Part shown: positions 31,801 through 40,347 of the stretch, piece by piece
Numbering within the stretch: the stretch's first letter is position 1
Layout: each line of letters opens with the position of its first letter
Origin: Alteraurantiacibacter aquimixticola
Lineage (GTDB): Bacteria > Pseudomonadota > Alphaproteobacteria > Sphingomonadales > Sphingomonadaceae
Reading direction: 5' to 3'
NCBI RefSeq assembly: GCF_004965515.1
Contig: NZ_SSHH01000001.1
Location: 186,001 to 250,000, forward strand
Length of the DNA stretch: 64,000 nucleotides
Made by a program: the position numbers and the translations under genes
The notes under the pieces: model-generated
Database searches by the model: none
What the model was told of the DNA's origin: nothing
Seen by the model: the letters and a program-made list of their open reading frames with translations, nothing else

Positions 31801-31958
31801 AGATGCCTTGTCCTTTGCCGTTCGAGGCGCATGCCTGTTGCTGTTTGGGCTCCTGGTGTAGTGGAGGGAGGAGCCTTTGGGCGCGACCTGCTCTTTTGGG
31901 GCCGTTTGGTCAAGGGCGCAGGCGCTTTCAGGGCGTAAAGTGGAGGTTTGGGGCAAGT

Positions 31959-32150
31959 ATGGGATTCGGACCGGCTGACAGGGACAGGCCGCGCATCGGC
32001 GCGCTGCGGATGGCGCTGGCGCTGATCGTGGCGGCATTTCTTGGCGGGGCGCTGGGGCTGGTGTGGCAGAGCACCAATCTATCGCTCGGCGGCGAGGATG
32101 AGGAAGACGTGCCGACCCGCCAAGCGCCTGCTCCGCCTGCAAGCGGTTAG
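31959..32150 (+). CDS. Small single-helix membrane protein
   Basis: 63 residues with one hydrophobic segment (about 17-40, [20 protein letters not shown]) followed by an acidic, Pro-rich tail (EDEEDVP). A GGAGG lies 12 bases upstream of the ATG at 31959. It is too short to name. It converges with, and overlaps by 4 bases, the DMT transporter. Placement between acnA and the transporter says nothing about function. Confidence 0.65.
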   Translation: MGFGPADRDRPRIGALRMALALIVAAFLGGALGLVWQSTNLSLGGEDEEDVPTRQAPAPPASG

Positions 32151-33067
32151 GGCGCGTTCACGGGCGGCACGCTCGCCACGCCGGTCGCGGTCTGTTCGGT
32201 GTGCTTGCGGGGCGCAGCGATCCAGCAGCCGACGATAATCAGCGCGGCGCCGGCCAGCGTTGCCCATTGCACCACCTCGGCAAAGAGCAGCCAGCCGAAC
32301 AGCGCCGCCCAGGCAAAGCCGGTATATTCCACCGGCACCAGCACCTGCGCCTCCGCTCGGGCATAGGCCCAGGCGAGCAGCATCCCGCCGATCAGGCTCA
32401 GCACCGCCGTCATGCCGATATCCAGCCATGTGCGCGGGGCTTCGGGCAGGATGAAGAAGAAGGGCGCGGCGAGCAGCAGCGTGGCGCCGACGATCATGCT
32501 CTGGAAGGTCGCGATCTCGACCGGCTTGGCGAGCAGGGCCTGCTGGCGTTGCAGGATCAGGTTCCAGGCGTAGAGCACGGCGGAGACCAGCACGAGAACG
32601 ATGCCGAGCGCGGCCTCGTCGGTCAGCCGCTCGCGCCCGATGCGCCCGCCGACGATAATGACCACGCCGGCAAGGCCGAGGACGGCGGCTGCCAGCGTCT
32701 TTCCGGCGATCTTCTCCTTCAGCACCAGCGCCGCCAGTGCCAGCGCCATCAGCGGGCTGATGAAGCTCAACGCAATCGCCTCGGCCAGCGGCAAGTAGAC
32801 GAGGGCGGAAAAGAAGGTGAGTGCTGTAAAGGCGATGATCACGCCGCGCAGCAGGTGCAGCCGCATCGCCTTGCGTCCGGGCCGTTGCGCGCCCTGCCAC
32901 AGCCAGACGGGGCCGACCATCGCCAGCGCCATGCCCGATCGCAGCAGCAGCGCGCTATAGGCCCCTACCGCCAGCGCCGCGCTTTTCATGAAGCCGTCCA
33001 TCAGGCTGAGCAATCCGATCGCCAGCACGGTGACGAGGAAGGGATAGAAGGTTGGATTGCGGGACAT
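32147..33067 (-). CDS. DMT-superfamily (EamA) permease
   Basis: 306 residues with ten transmembrane helices in two EamA repeats, visible from the repeated AL...S..PL.A...A.L..KE pattern ([15 protein letters not shown]) and the second-half [17 protein letters not shown]. Such transporters export or import small metabolites; the substrate is unknown. ATG at 33067 begins the first helix. Confidence 0.9.
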   Translation of the reverse strand: MSRNPTFYPFLVTVLAIGLLSLMDGFMKSAALAVGAYSALLLRSGMALAMVGPVWLWQGAQRPGRKAMRLHLLRGVIIAFTALTFFSALVYLPLAEAIALSFISPLMALALAALVLKEKIAGKTLAAAVLGLAGVVIIVGGRIGRERLTDEAALGIVLVLVSAVLYAWNLILQRQQALLAKPVEIATFQSMIVGATLLLAAPFFFILPEAPRTWLDIGMTAVLSLIGGMLLAWAYARAEAQVLVPVEYTGFAWAALFGWLLFAEVVQWATLAGAALIIVGCWIAAPRKHTEQTATGVASVPPVNAP

Positions 33068-33165
33068 GGCAATCCGGCTTTAGCAGCGCGTTTGCCCCCG
33101 TCACTCTCCAAACGGCGCAAGCGAGATTTCTTGCAAGCCTGCTTCGCCTGTTTCACACTATACGC

Positions 33166-34467
33166 ATGAGAGAGGTCGCCAGTTTCGGAATTCTTGGAGC
33201 CATTGCGCTGGGCGCTGCCTGCGCCGCCATGCCGGTTGCGGTAAAGGCGCAGGATTTCGGCACTTCCTGCGCCGATGTCGAGGCGGCTTTGCCGGCGGTC
33301 TATATGGCGCAATCGGCAGGGGCTCTTGCCGCGCAAGAAGAGCGTGAATGGACGCCCGAAGCGGCGCAAGCGCTGCTCGAACTACTGGCTACGGTGGCCG
33401 ATGAGGGGTTGAACGCGGCCGACTACCGGCCGGAAGCGTTACGGGCGGCGCTGGCCGATGGCGAGAGCGAGCGGCTCGACAATGTCGCGGGCGCGATCTT
33501 CGGCTGGCTGGTGCAGGATTTGCGTGACGGACGCACGCCGCGCAGCGCGCGCCGGTCGTTCCACGTCGTCGATCCCGATGCGCGGCTCTACCCTGCCTCG
33601 GCGCTGATGGCGCGGGTGAAGGCGGGCGAGGATGTGGGGCGCGTGCTGGCCTCGCTCGATCCCGTGCACCCGGATTATGCTGCCTTGCGCGATGCGTTGG
33701 GAGCAACGCCGCTGGAGGATGTCGACCGGCGCCGCCTGATCGCTGCCAACATGGATCGCTGGCGCTGGCTGCCGCGCGACCTGGGCGCGACGCACCTGCT
33801 GGTCAACATCCCCGAATTCCGCCTGCGGCTGATGGTAGATGGCGAGATCACCCGCAGCCACCGCGTCATTGTCGGCATTCCGGGCCGCAACGCCACGCCG
33901 CAATTTTCCGACCAGGTGGAAGGCATCATCTTCAACCCGACCTGGACCGTGCCGCAAAGCATCGTGGTGGGAGAGGGGCTGGGCCGCCGCGTCCTCAACA
34001 ACCCCGCCTGGGCACGCAGTCGCGGTTATGTCGCGACGCGCGGGGCCAATGGTTATGTCAGCATCGTGCAGCAGCCGGGGCCACAGAATGCGCTGGGGAT
34101 CGTGAAGCTCGACATGCCCAACCCGCATGCCGTCTTCCTGCACGATACGCCTGCAAAACAGCGCTTCGAGGAAGATTATCGCGCCCTCAGCCACGGCTGC
34201 ATCCGCACGCAGGACGTGCTCGAACTCGCCTTCACGCTGGTGACGCTGAATGACAATATCAGCCGGGAAGAGGCGCAGGCGATTTCCGATAGCGGGACCT
34301 ATACGCGCGTGCCGCTGGCCCAAGCGGTCCCCGTCCATATCGCCTATTTCACGATGGGCGTGGACGAGAATGGCGAGGTGACGCAATTCGCCGACCTCTA
34401 TGATCGCGATGCGCCCGTTCTCCAGAGCATGGCCGCGCCCGTCAGTGGACGCCGCCTGCTGAACTAG
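33166..34467 (+). CDS. L,D-transpeptidase, YcbB/LdtD type
   Basis: 433 residues, signal peptide cut near VKAQ. Makes 3-3 cross-links or attaches proteins to peptidoglycan in the periplasm. The N-terminal half is a scaffold region with a putative peptidoglycan-binding part and the WMPRDLG-like RWRWLPRDLGATHLLVNI; the C-terminal YkuD domain ends with the catalytic Cys in LSHGCIRTQD and the upstream His in AVFLHDTP. The size and the scaffold fit the LdtD/YcbB group. ATG at 33166 precedes a normal signal peptide; an earlier in-frame start gives none. Confidence 0.92.
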   Translation: MREVASFGILGAIALGAACAAMPVAVKAQDFGTSCADVEAALPAVYMAQSAGALAAQEEREWTPEAAQALLELLATVADEGLNAADYRPEALRAALADGESERLDNVAGAIFGWLVQDLRDGRTPRSARRSFHVVDPDARLYPASALMARVKAGEDVGRVLASLDPVHPDYAALRDALGATPLEDVDRRRLIAANMDRWRWLPRDLGATHLLVNIPEFRLRLMVDGEITRSHRVIVGIPGRNATPQFSDQVEGIIFNPTWTVPQSIVVGEGLGRRVLNNPAWARSRGYVATRGANGYVSIVQQPGPQNALGIVKLDMPNPHAVFLHDTPAKQRFEEDYRALSHGCIRTQDVLELAFTLVTLNDNISREEAQAISDSGTYTRVPLAQAVPVHIAYFTMGVDENGEVTQFADLYDRDAPVLQSMAAPVSGRRLLN

Positions 34468-34473
34468 GACAAA

Positions 34474-35148
34474 TCAGCCGAGATTGAGGTTGCGCTGGCG
34501 CGGGGCCTGGACCTGCGCGCCGCCGGGGCCGATGCCCAGCCGGTCTGCGAAGAGCAACGTGCCGCCCTGCAGGGCGTTCAGGGTATGGGTCATCTCCGCA
34601 TCGCCCATGGCAAAGCAGCCATTCGAACGGCCCAGCCGGCCATGCTGATTGACGAAGTCCTGCGTCGCGTAAGTGGCCGGGTGCATCACGATGGCGCGCG
34701 AATAGGCATTGGAATTGTCCCGCTCCAGCCCCTCCAGACGCATCGAGGCGCCATATTTGCCGTGATAGAGCTGCTCGGTGACATAGGCACCGCGACTGGT
34801 GGCGTTGGAACCGTTCACATTGGAAAAGGCATTGAGCCAGCCGTCATGTTCGGGATCAGAGCCCGCACCATGGGTGACGAGGAAGCTGCGCATCCGGCCC
34901 GCTTCCAGGTTCACGATATGAAATCGCGGCTCGGAAGAATGCAGGCCGAAATCAGCGATGGCGACCACGTCGCGCCGGGATACGGCATGCGCCGCGCGCG
35001 CCAGCTCGCTGACGGCCTTGTCGACGATCTTGCGAGTACGCTGATCGGGTGCAGCCTGTGCAGCTACGCGGAGCGGTGCGGCGAGGGACGCTGCACCTGC
35101 GGCGGCACCAAAAAGGAATTTGCGACGATCTGTTTTCATTTTCGGCAT
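34474..35148 (-). CDS. Murein L,D-transpeptidase catalytic-domain protein, Tat exported
   Basis: 224 residues. The N-terminus DRRKFLFGAAAGAASL is a twin-arginine (Tat) type signal. The catalytic region differs from the YkuD form: VNQHGRLGRSNGCFAMGD carries the His and Cys of the family sometimes called YkuD_2. It faces the LdtD-like gene with 6 bases between, so two distinct LD-transpeptidase families sit tail to tail. Likely periplasmic peptidoglycan remodelling. Confidence 0.88.
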   Translation of the reverse strand: MPKMKTDRRKFLFGAAAGAASLAAPLRVAAQAAPDQRTRKIVDKAVSELARAAHAVSRRDVVAIADFGLHSSEPRFHIVNLEAGRMRSFLVTHGAGSDPEHDGWLNAFSNVNGSNATSRGAYVTEQLYHGKYGASMRLEGLERDNSNAYSRAIVMHPATYATQDFVNQHGRLGRSNGCFAMGDAEMTHTLNALQGGTLLFADRLGIGPGGAQVQAPRQRNLNLG

Positions 35149-35303
35149 GATGCTTGCTTATCTGGGGAGCTGTCGAGCCAGATTCAACGCGATTCGGGGT
35201 TTTGCTCGCGTATTCGCCACGCTTTACCGTGCCGACTCGCCACCTGGCGCGCCACAATGCCTTCAGCATTCGCGACTCGGCTTCTTGCCTCTAGGGTGGC
35301 GGC

Positions 35304-35783
35304 ATGAAGGGAAATCTTGCTCCTGCCGCCCTTGCGCTGCTTGCCGCTTGCGCCCCGGTGACCGCCACTGCCGAGACCGCCGGTGCCGCGCCGACCGCAT
35401 CTGCCACACCGGTGATCCATGATGAGCTCAAAGCGACCATGCTGCGCGAAAACAGCGGTGTGACGCTGCAATGGATCAGCTGGGACGAGCGTGGCCCTGC
35501 GGACGTGGTCGTGGCAGAGGATGGATCCTGGCACCTCACTGCCAGCCAGTTCGCCCCCGAACGGCCCGCCGCCGTCCTGCTCGATGGAAAGGTGACGGAG
35601 GTGGGCGCGGACTATTTCCTCTTCGATGGCACGATCACCATCATGAATACGCCCGATGCCGGCCGCTTCTGCCAGCAGGACAAGGTCTGGCGCTTCGCCA
35701 TCACGCAGGATCGCCAGTACTGGCGGCTGCGCGAATTCGAATGGTGCGACTACCTCACCGATTACATCGATATCTACTTCTAG
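35304..35783 (+). CDS. Putative lipoprotein of unknown function
   Basis: 159 residues with a signal of lipoprotein type (LLAAC, Cys16). The mature part is compact with several Trp and Cys (VTLQWISWDERG; QQDKVWRF; LREFEWCDY), suggesting a stable periplasmic domain, but no family is recognised. It is alone, divergent from the Tat LD-transpeptidase and convergent with the glycosyltransferase-like gene. Confidence 0.7.
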   Translation: MKGNLAPAALALLAACAPVTATAETAGAAPTASATPVIHDELKATMLRENSGVTLQWISWDERGPADVVVAEDGSWHLTASQFAPERPAAVLLDGKVTEVGADYFLFDGTITIMNTPDAGRFCQQDKVWRFAITQDRQYWRLREFEWCDYLTDYIDIYF

Positions 35784-35792
35784 GGCCGGCCC

Positions 35793-36722
35793 TCAGGCGC
35801 GCAGTGCCTCAACAGCCTTCTCGCTGACCTCGGTATAGGCACCATGGTCAAAGCGATGCGCGCCGACGAAGTGGATGAAGGCGACATCCTCTTCCCACGG
35901 CTTGCCCCAGTAATTCATGTAGCGGGAATAGGGCAGGCATAGCGGCGTGCCCTCATTGGCGATCAGGAAGTTGGAGGCGACCTGTTCGGTGCCCCAGATG
36001 CTCGCGTTTTCCGCCCCGATCGCGGTCTTCATCCGGCCGAGGAAGGCCGCAGCCAGCTTGCGCCCGCCACGCCCGGCGGAAAAGCCTGCAAAGCCCGCGC
36101 AGCCACGGATATATTTCCACGGCAGCCCTGGGGCGAGGTCGCCCATGCGGCTTTCGATGCGCGTCTGCACATGGCCGTCAGCCGGGCCGTGCGGATAGAG
36201 GCGCTCGGCAAAGGTGGCGAGTTCCAGCGGCTCTTCGGGCGCATCTCCGCCGCCCAGCAGGGTGAAACTGCGATTGGCCGCGATGGCGCGCTCCAGCTCC
36301 CACACCGGGCCCAGCGTCACCGTGTCGCTGTCCAGTTGCAGCCAGTATTCGCCCGCGCGATTGTCCAGGATTGTCAGCAGCCGTTCCCAGCAGCCCCCTT
36401 CCGGGAAATCGCCGCGCGGAATGTCGGCAATGCGGAAGATCTGCGGATCGCCGCAATGCTGGGCCAGGATCGCGCGGTCCTGCGCGGTCAGCGTGCCATC
36501 GTCGAGAATGGCGATGCGGCCGCGCTGCAAATGCTTCCACAGCGATTTGACCGCGACGAGATAGGGCAGCAGCACGGCGGTGCCGATCATCGAGAAGATC
36601 ACCAATCCATCACGCTTGGGCACGATGGGAGGGGTGGAGAGCACGCCTGCAATCGCCTCGTTATGCCGGCCCGCCTCGCGACGGGTGCGCCAACGCTGCG
36701 GCAGGAAGCTCGTCATGTTCAT
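35793..36722 (-). CDS. Putative glycosyltransferase-like protein
   Basis: 309 residues. Contains a membrane-like or buried segment VIFSMIGTAVLLPYLVAVKS (about 35-55), a beta-strand with IAILDDGTLTAQD and the DxD-like LQLDSDTVT (about 155), followed by substrate-pocket patterns GCAGFAGF and NEGTPLCLPYSRYMNYWGK. The DxD suggests a GT-A type glycosyltransferase with divalent metal, but no donor is inferable. The ATG at 36722 is preceded by GGAGGGGG, so this is preferred over 36716 and over the longer 36866. Confidence 0.6.
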   Translation of the reverse strand: MNMTSFLPQRWRTRREAGRHNEAIAGVLSTPPIVPKRDGLVIFSMIGTAVLLPYLVAVKSLWKHLQRGRIAILDDGTLTAQDRAILAQHCGDPQIFRIADIPRGDFPEGGCWERLLTILDNRAGEYWLQLDSDTVTLGPVWELERAIAANRSFTLLGGGDAPEEPLELATFAERLYPHGPADGHVQTRIESRMGDLAPGLPWKYIRGCAGFAGFSAGRGGRKLAAAFLGRMKTAIGAENASIWGTEQVASNFLIANEGTPLCLPYSRYMNYWGKPWEEDVAFIHFVGAHRFDHGAYTEVSEKAVEALRA

Positions 36723-36750
36723 GCTGGATGCCCCCTCCGACAGTGTGCTG

Positions 36751-37302
36751 CTATTGCGCCAGCGACATGGTGTCGCCGCTGATCGAGACCGTTCCCACGC
36801 GGCTGAGGAAGGACTGGCCGAGCAGGGAAACGCGCGCACCCCTGGTGATGACCACAGCTTCGACATTGCTGGCTTCCAGGTCGCCCACGCTCATATGGTC
36901 GATCATGGTAGTCACGCCATAGACCGGCCCGCCGGCGCCCTGCGCCACGGGCTGCACATCCTCATCGAACCAGGTAATGCCCATCGCCTGCGCATCTTCT
37001 GCAGTCAGCGCGACCACAGATGCGCCGGTGTCCACCAGCATCAGGATGTTCTGGCCGCCTGTGCGAACATCGGCATAGAAATGCCCGTCGCCTGCGCGCT
37101 GGATCTGCACCCCTTCGGCCCATTCCGAGCCGGTGTTTGCGGCCGGAGCTTGCGCGAGATTGACCTGTGCGGAAGTGGAATTTCCGTCCGGATTCGCAGC
37201 AGTTTCAGGTGCGTCTTGCTCAAATCCGCCGTCCATCGGCAACATCAAGCCGATAGCGCCACCCGCGATTAGCACGAGGGCGAGGGGGATTTTGATATCC
37301 AT
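36751..37302 (-). CDS. Retropepsin-like (clan AA) aspartic protease, TIGR02281 type
   Basis: 183 residues with an N-terminal membrane anchor or signal (about 5-22) and a proline/Asn/Gln-rich linker. The protease domain has the VDTGASVVALT motif with the catalytic Asp, then the ILG-like LLGQSFLSRV near the C-terminus. Proteobacterial relatives are exported or membrane-anchored single-domain proteases of unknown target, acting as dimers by analogy with retroviral proteases. It is 28 bases upstream of the glycosyltransferase-like gene. Confidence 0.85.
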   Translation of the reverse strand: MDIKIPLALVLIAGGAIGLMLPMDGGFEQDAPETAANPDGNSTSAQVNLAQAPAANTGSEWAEGVQIQRAGDGHFYADVRTGGQNILMLVDTGASVVALTAEDAQAMGITWFDEDVQPVAQGAGGPVYGVTTMIDHMSVGDLEASNVEAVVITRGARVSLLGQSFLSRVGTVSISGDTMSLAQ

Positions 37303-37342
37303 CGGCGGAAACTATCCGCCGCAGGGTTACCGTGGGGTAAAG

Positions 37343-37364
37343 CCGCCGGTGTACGAGCCGGCGG
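37343..37364 (-). terminator. Weak terminator downstream of the ispG operon
   Basis: A 7-bp stem (37343-37349 with 37358-37364) and 8-base loop. In the minus direction it is followed by CTTTA. It lies 7 bases past the 97-residue gene's stop. Confidence 0.45.
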
Positions 37365-37371
37365 GCGGATA

Positions 37372-37665
37372 TTAGTCGTCGTCGTGATGCACGATCGTGA
37401 TTTCGTCGATTTCGAGCTCGCCGACGCTCAGCCTGTCGATGCGGGCTTCCCGCAGGTGCATGCGGCGGATGGCGAGCCTGCCAATGGCGAGTGCGCCTAT
37501 CGCGACGGCCCCGACGGCCAGCGCGCCGATGGCGAGGGCTCCGGCGGAAAGCGCACCGGCAGATCCGGTACCTAGGGCTACCTTTCGGGCCATAAGCTGG
37601 CCGTCCCCGGTAATGCCGGAATCGCTATTCTGCGGCTTCGACTGCGCTGTCTGCTTTTCCTGCAT
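37372..37665 (-). CDS. Small protein with pentapeptide-like A-G-L repeats
   Basis: Up to 97 residues. The central part repeats a five-residue pattern in which every fifth position is small or hydrophobic ([20 protein letters not shown] then [10 protein letters not shown]), like a single turn-poor pentapeptide-repeat helix, and ends in an acidic HHDDD. It probably forms a right-handed quadrilateral beta-helix or a membrane-active helix; function unknown. The 37665 ATG overlaps ispG by 41 bases and has GAGGAAGG upstream; the internal ATG at 37593 (73 residues) is also plausible. Translationally linked to ispG. Confidence 0.6.
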   Translation of the reverse strand: MQEKQTAQSKPQNSDSGITGDGQLMARKVALGTGSAGALSAGALAIGALAVGAVAIGALAIGRLAIRRMHLREARIDRLSVGELEIDEITIVHHDDD

Positions 37666-38782
37666 CGGTCATGCCTTCCTCGATCTCCGCGGCCTTTTTT
37701 TCGACAAGGCCCACGATGTGATCGATCATGTCGGCATCCTGCACATGGTGATCGGTCACGCCGGAGAGGTATACCATATGCTTGCCCGCGCCGCCGCCGG
37801 TGATGCCGATATCGGTCTCACGCGCTTCGCCCGGCCCGTTGACCACGCAGCCGAGGACGGAGAGCGAGAGCGGCGTCTTGATGTGCTGCAGGCGCTCTTC
37901 CAGCACTTGCACCGTGCGGATGACGTCGAAGCCCTGCCGCGCGCAGCTGGGGCAGGAGACGACGCGCACGCCGCGTGTCCTGAGGCCCAGCGCCTTGAGG
38001 ATCTCGAACCCGACGCGCACTTCCTGCTCCGGCTCTGCCGAAAGGGAAACGCGGATCGTGTCGCCAATGCCCGCCCACAGCAGGCTGCCAATGCCGATGG
38101 AGCTCTTCACCGTGCCGCCGATCAGCCCGCCCGCCTCGGTAATGCCAAGGTGCAGCGGGCAATCCACCGCCTCTGCCAGCCCCTGATAGGCGGCGACGGC
38201 GAGGAAGACGTCGCTGGCCTTCACCGCGACCTTGAATTCGTGGAAGTCGTGGTCCTGCAGCAGCTTGATATGGTCGAGCGCGCTTTCGACCAGCGCCTCG
38301 GGGCAGGGCTCGCCATACTTCTCCAGCAGGTCCTTTTCGAGGGAGCCAGCATTCACGCCGATGCGGATCGCGCAGCCATTGGCCTTGGCCGCGCGGACAA
38401 CCTCGGCGACGCGCTCCGAAGAGCCGATATTGCCGGGATTGATGCGCAGGCAGGCCGCGCCCTTGTCGGCGGCTTCCAGCGCGCGCTTGTAGTGGAAGTG
38501 GATGTCGGCCACGACCGGGATGTTGGAAGCGCGGGTGATCTGGTCGAAATGCCGCGTCGATTCCTCGGTCGGGCAGGAGATGCGGATGATGTCCGCGCCC
38601 GCATCCTCGCAGCGGCGGATCTGGTCGATCGTGGCGGCCACATCCTCTGTCGGCGTATTGGTCATGGTCTGCACGGTGATCGGCGCATCGCCGCCCACGG
38701 GGACATTGCCGACCATGATCTGGCGGCTCTTGCGGCGATCGATATCGCGCCACGGTCTGACGGAAGATGACATGGCGTCCAT
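37625..38782 (-). CDS. ispG: 4-hydroxy-3-methylbut-2-enyl diphosphate synthase (IspG/GcpE)
   Basis: Converts MEcPP to HMBPP in the methylerythritol phosphate pathway, using a [4Fe-4S] cluster. About 385 residues. Motifs include [52 protein letters not shown], and the cluster ligands in [11 protein letters not shown] and [13 protein letters not shown]. Start is uncertain between ATG at 38782 and 38773; neither has a strong ribosome site. It is the first gene of a pair with the pentapeptide-like protein. Confidence 0.96.
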   Translation of the reverse strand: MDAMSSSVRPWRDIDRRKSRQIMVGNVPVGGDAPITVQTMTNTPTEDVAATIDQIRRCEDAGADIIRISCPTEESTRHFDQITRASNIPVVADIHFHYKRALEAADKGAACLRINPGNIGSSERVAEVVRAAKANGCAIRIGVNAGSLEKDLLEKYGEPCPEALVESALDHIKLLQDHDFHEFKVAVKASDVFLAVAAYQGLAEAVDCPLHLGITEAGGLIGGTVKSSIGIGSLLWAGIGDTIRVSLSAEPEQEVRVGFEILKALGLRTRGVRVVSCPSCARQGFDVIRTVQVLEERLQHIKTPLSLSVLGCVVNGPGEARETDIGITGGGAGKHMVYLSGVTDHHVQDADMIDHIVGLVEKKAAEIEEGMTDAGKADSAVEAAE

Positions 38783-38823
38783 ATAGGCGCAGGCGCATGA
38801 AGGGGCAATGACAGCCCTTGGGC

Positions 38824-39225
38824 CTAGGGCTGGGTGGAAATGCGCCCCTCTTCGGGCAGGTCGAAGGCCCAGTCGAATGCGGAAGAGCACCAGACCTGCT
38901 TCACCGGCGCGCCCAGCTCATGCCGCTCTGCGATCGCGCCGATGCGCAGCGCCAGGTTCGCGCCATCGGGATCCATCGCATAGAGATGGGAGCCGCAATC
39001 GCCGCAAAAGCCCTGCACCCGCACGCGCCCGCTATCGGCGGTCTTCTCGTAATGTTTCGGCGTCCCTGTCATTTCGAGAGTCCCCGCCTCCGGCCGGATC
39101 ATCGCGCGATAGGGACCACCGGCGAAGGTTTGGCAATCGCTGCAATGGCACAAGACCACGGTGCCGGGTGAAACCTCGGCTTCATAGGCGATTGCGCCGC
39201 AATGGCATTGTCCGTGGATGAGCAT
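38824..39225 (-). CDS. GFA/CENP-V-domain protein
   Basis: 133 residues with the zinc-binding Cys pattern of the glutathione-dependent formaldehyde-activating family: CHCGAI (first pair), CHCSDCQTF and [10 protein letters not shown]. Members are often called S-(hydroxymethyl)glutathione synthase-like but many have other or unknown activity. Located just upstream of ispG on the same strand (41 bases), probably incidental. Confidence 0.88.
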   Translation of the reverse strand: MLIHGQCHCGAIAYEAEVSPGTVVLCHCSDCQTFAGGPYRAMIRPEAGTLEMTGTPKHYEKTADSGRVRVQGFCGDCGSHLYAMDPDGANLALRIGAIAERHELGAPVKQVWCSSAFDWAFDLPEEGRISTQP

Positions 39226-39296
39226 TGGCGAGACATATGCTCACGCCGCTCAAGGGGCAATGACAGCAAGCCCGCTTTGCGGCATGGTGCGCCGCG

Positions 39297-40322
39297 ATGG
39301 ACGACGAACAGGAAGACCTGCAGGTGGATATCTCCGGCGAATGCCCGCCGGAGGATCCGATGATCTTCGGCCGCGTGCTGGACGGGAAGGGCGCAGGCCG
39401 CCCGGTCACCTGGGACGAGGCGCGCGCATGGCAGCCCGATGGCGATGGCGAGGTGCTGTGGGTGCACCTCTGTCGCAACCGCCCCGGCGTGATCGAATGG
39501 CTCGAGGAACTCGGCATTTCCGAGCCGACGCGCGAATTGCTCGTCAGCGACAAGACGCGCCCGCGCGCATTCCGCGAAGGCGATACGCTGGTGGCGACGC
39601 TGCGCGGGATCAACTTCAATCCCGGCGCCGAGCCGGAGGACATGCTCTCGCTGCAAATGTGGTGCGACGGCAAGCGTCTCGTCACGCTGCGGCGGCATCC
39701 GTTGCAGACACCGCGTCACGTGCTGCGCATGATCGACCGGCGCGCGGCGGGGCCCAATGATTGCGGCGCGCTGATCACCGAGATCACCGAGGCGATGATC
39801 ACCCGCATGAATCGCTCCATCGTCGACATGAACGACCATCTCGACGCGCTGGAGGATCGCGACCCGGATGACGATGCGGAAGCAGCGCTGGAGAAGATTG
39901 CGACGATCCGCCGCAACTGCCTGGGCCTGAAACGCCATATGGGCCCGATGCACGAGGCGCTGGAAGCGATCAGCCGCTATGCCCCGCCCTGGTTCGAGGA
40001 GCATGACAGGCGCGAGATCGCCGAATCGATCGACCGGCTGCGGCGCTATCTCGAAGACCTCGACATCAGCAAGGAAAGCGCCGTCGTGCTGATGGACGAT
40101 ATCCGCGGCCGCTCGATCGCCCGCAATGAGCGGACCAATTACCTGCTCACCATCGTCGCCGCGATCTTCCTGCCGCTGGGTTTCATCACCGGCCTGCTGG
40201 GCATCAATGTCGCCGGCGTTCCGGGCACCGACAATCCGACCGCTTTCTGGATCGTTGTGGGCCTGTGCGGGTTGATCTTCTCCATGCAGATCGCGCTGTT
40301 CTGGAAATGGAAGTGGTTTTGA
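39297..40322 (+). CDS. CorA-family ion transporter, ZntB type
   Basis: 341 residues: a large cytosolic N-terminal funnel domain and two C-terminal transmembrane helices. The pore signature is GLLGINVAGVPG, the GIN variant seen in ZntB zinc exporters/importers rather than the GMN of CorA. ATG at 39297 gives the usual length. Divergent from the GFA gene and followed after 25 bases by a Kef-type antiporter, so the two likely form an ion-homeostasis operon. Confidence 0.85.
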   Translation: MDDEQEDLQVDISGECPPEDPMIFGRVLDGKGAGRPVTWDEARAWQPDGDGEVLWVHLCRNRPGVIEWLEELGISEPTRELLVSDKTRPRAFREGDTLVATLRGINFNPGAEPEDMLSLQMWCDGKRLVTLRRHPLQTPRHVLRMIDRRAAGPNDCGALITEITEAMITRMNRSIVDMNDHLDALEDRDPDDDAEAALEKIATIRRNCLGLKRHMGPMHEALEAISRYAPPWFEEHDRREIAESIDRLRRYLEDLDISKESAVVLMDDIRGRSIARNERTNYLLTIVAAIFLPLGFITGLLGINVAGVPGTDNPTAFWIVVGLCGLIFSMQIALFWKWKWF

Positions 40323-40347
40323 CCCGGCCGGTTCGGGAGGCAGGTTG

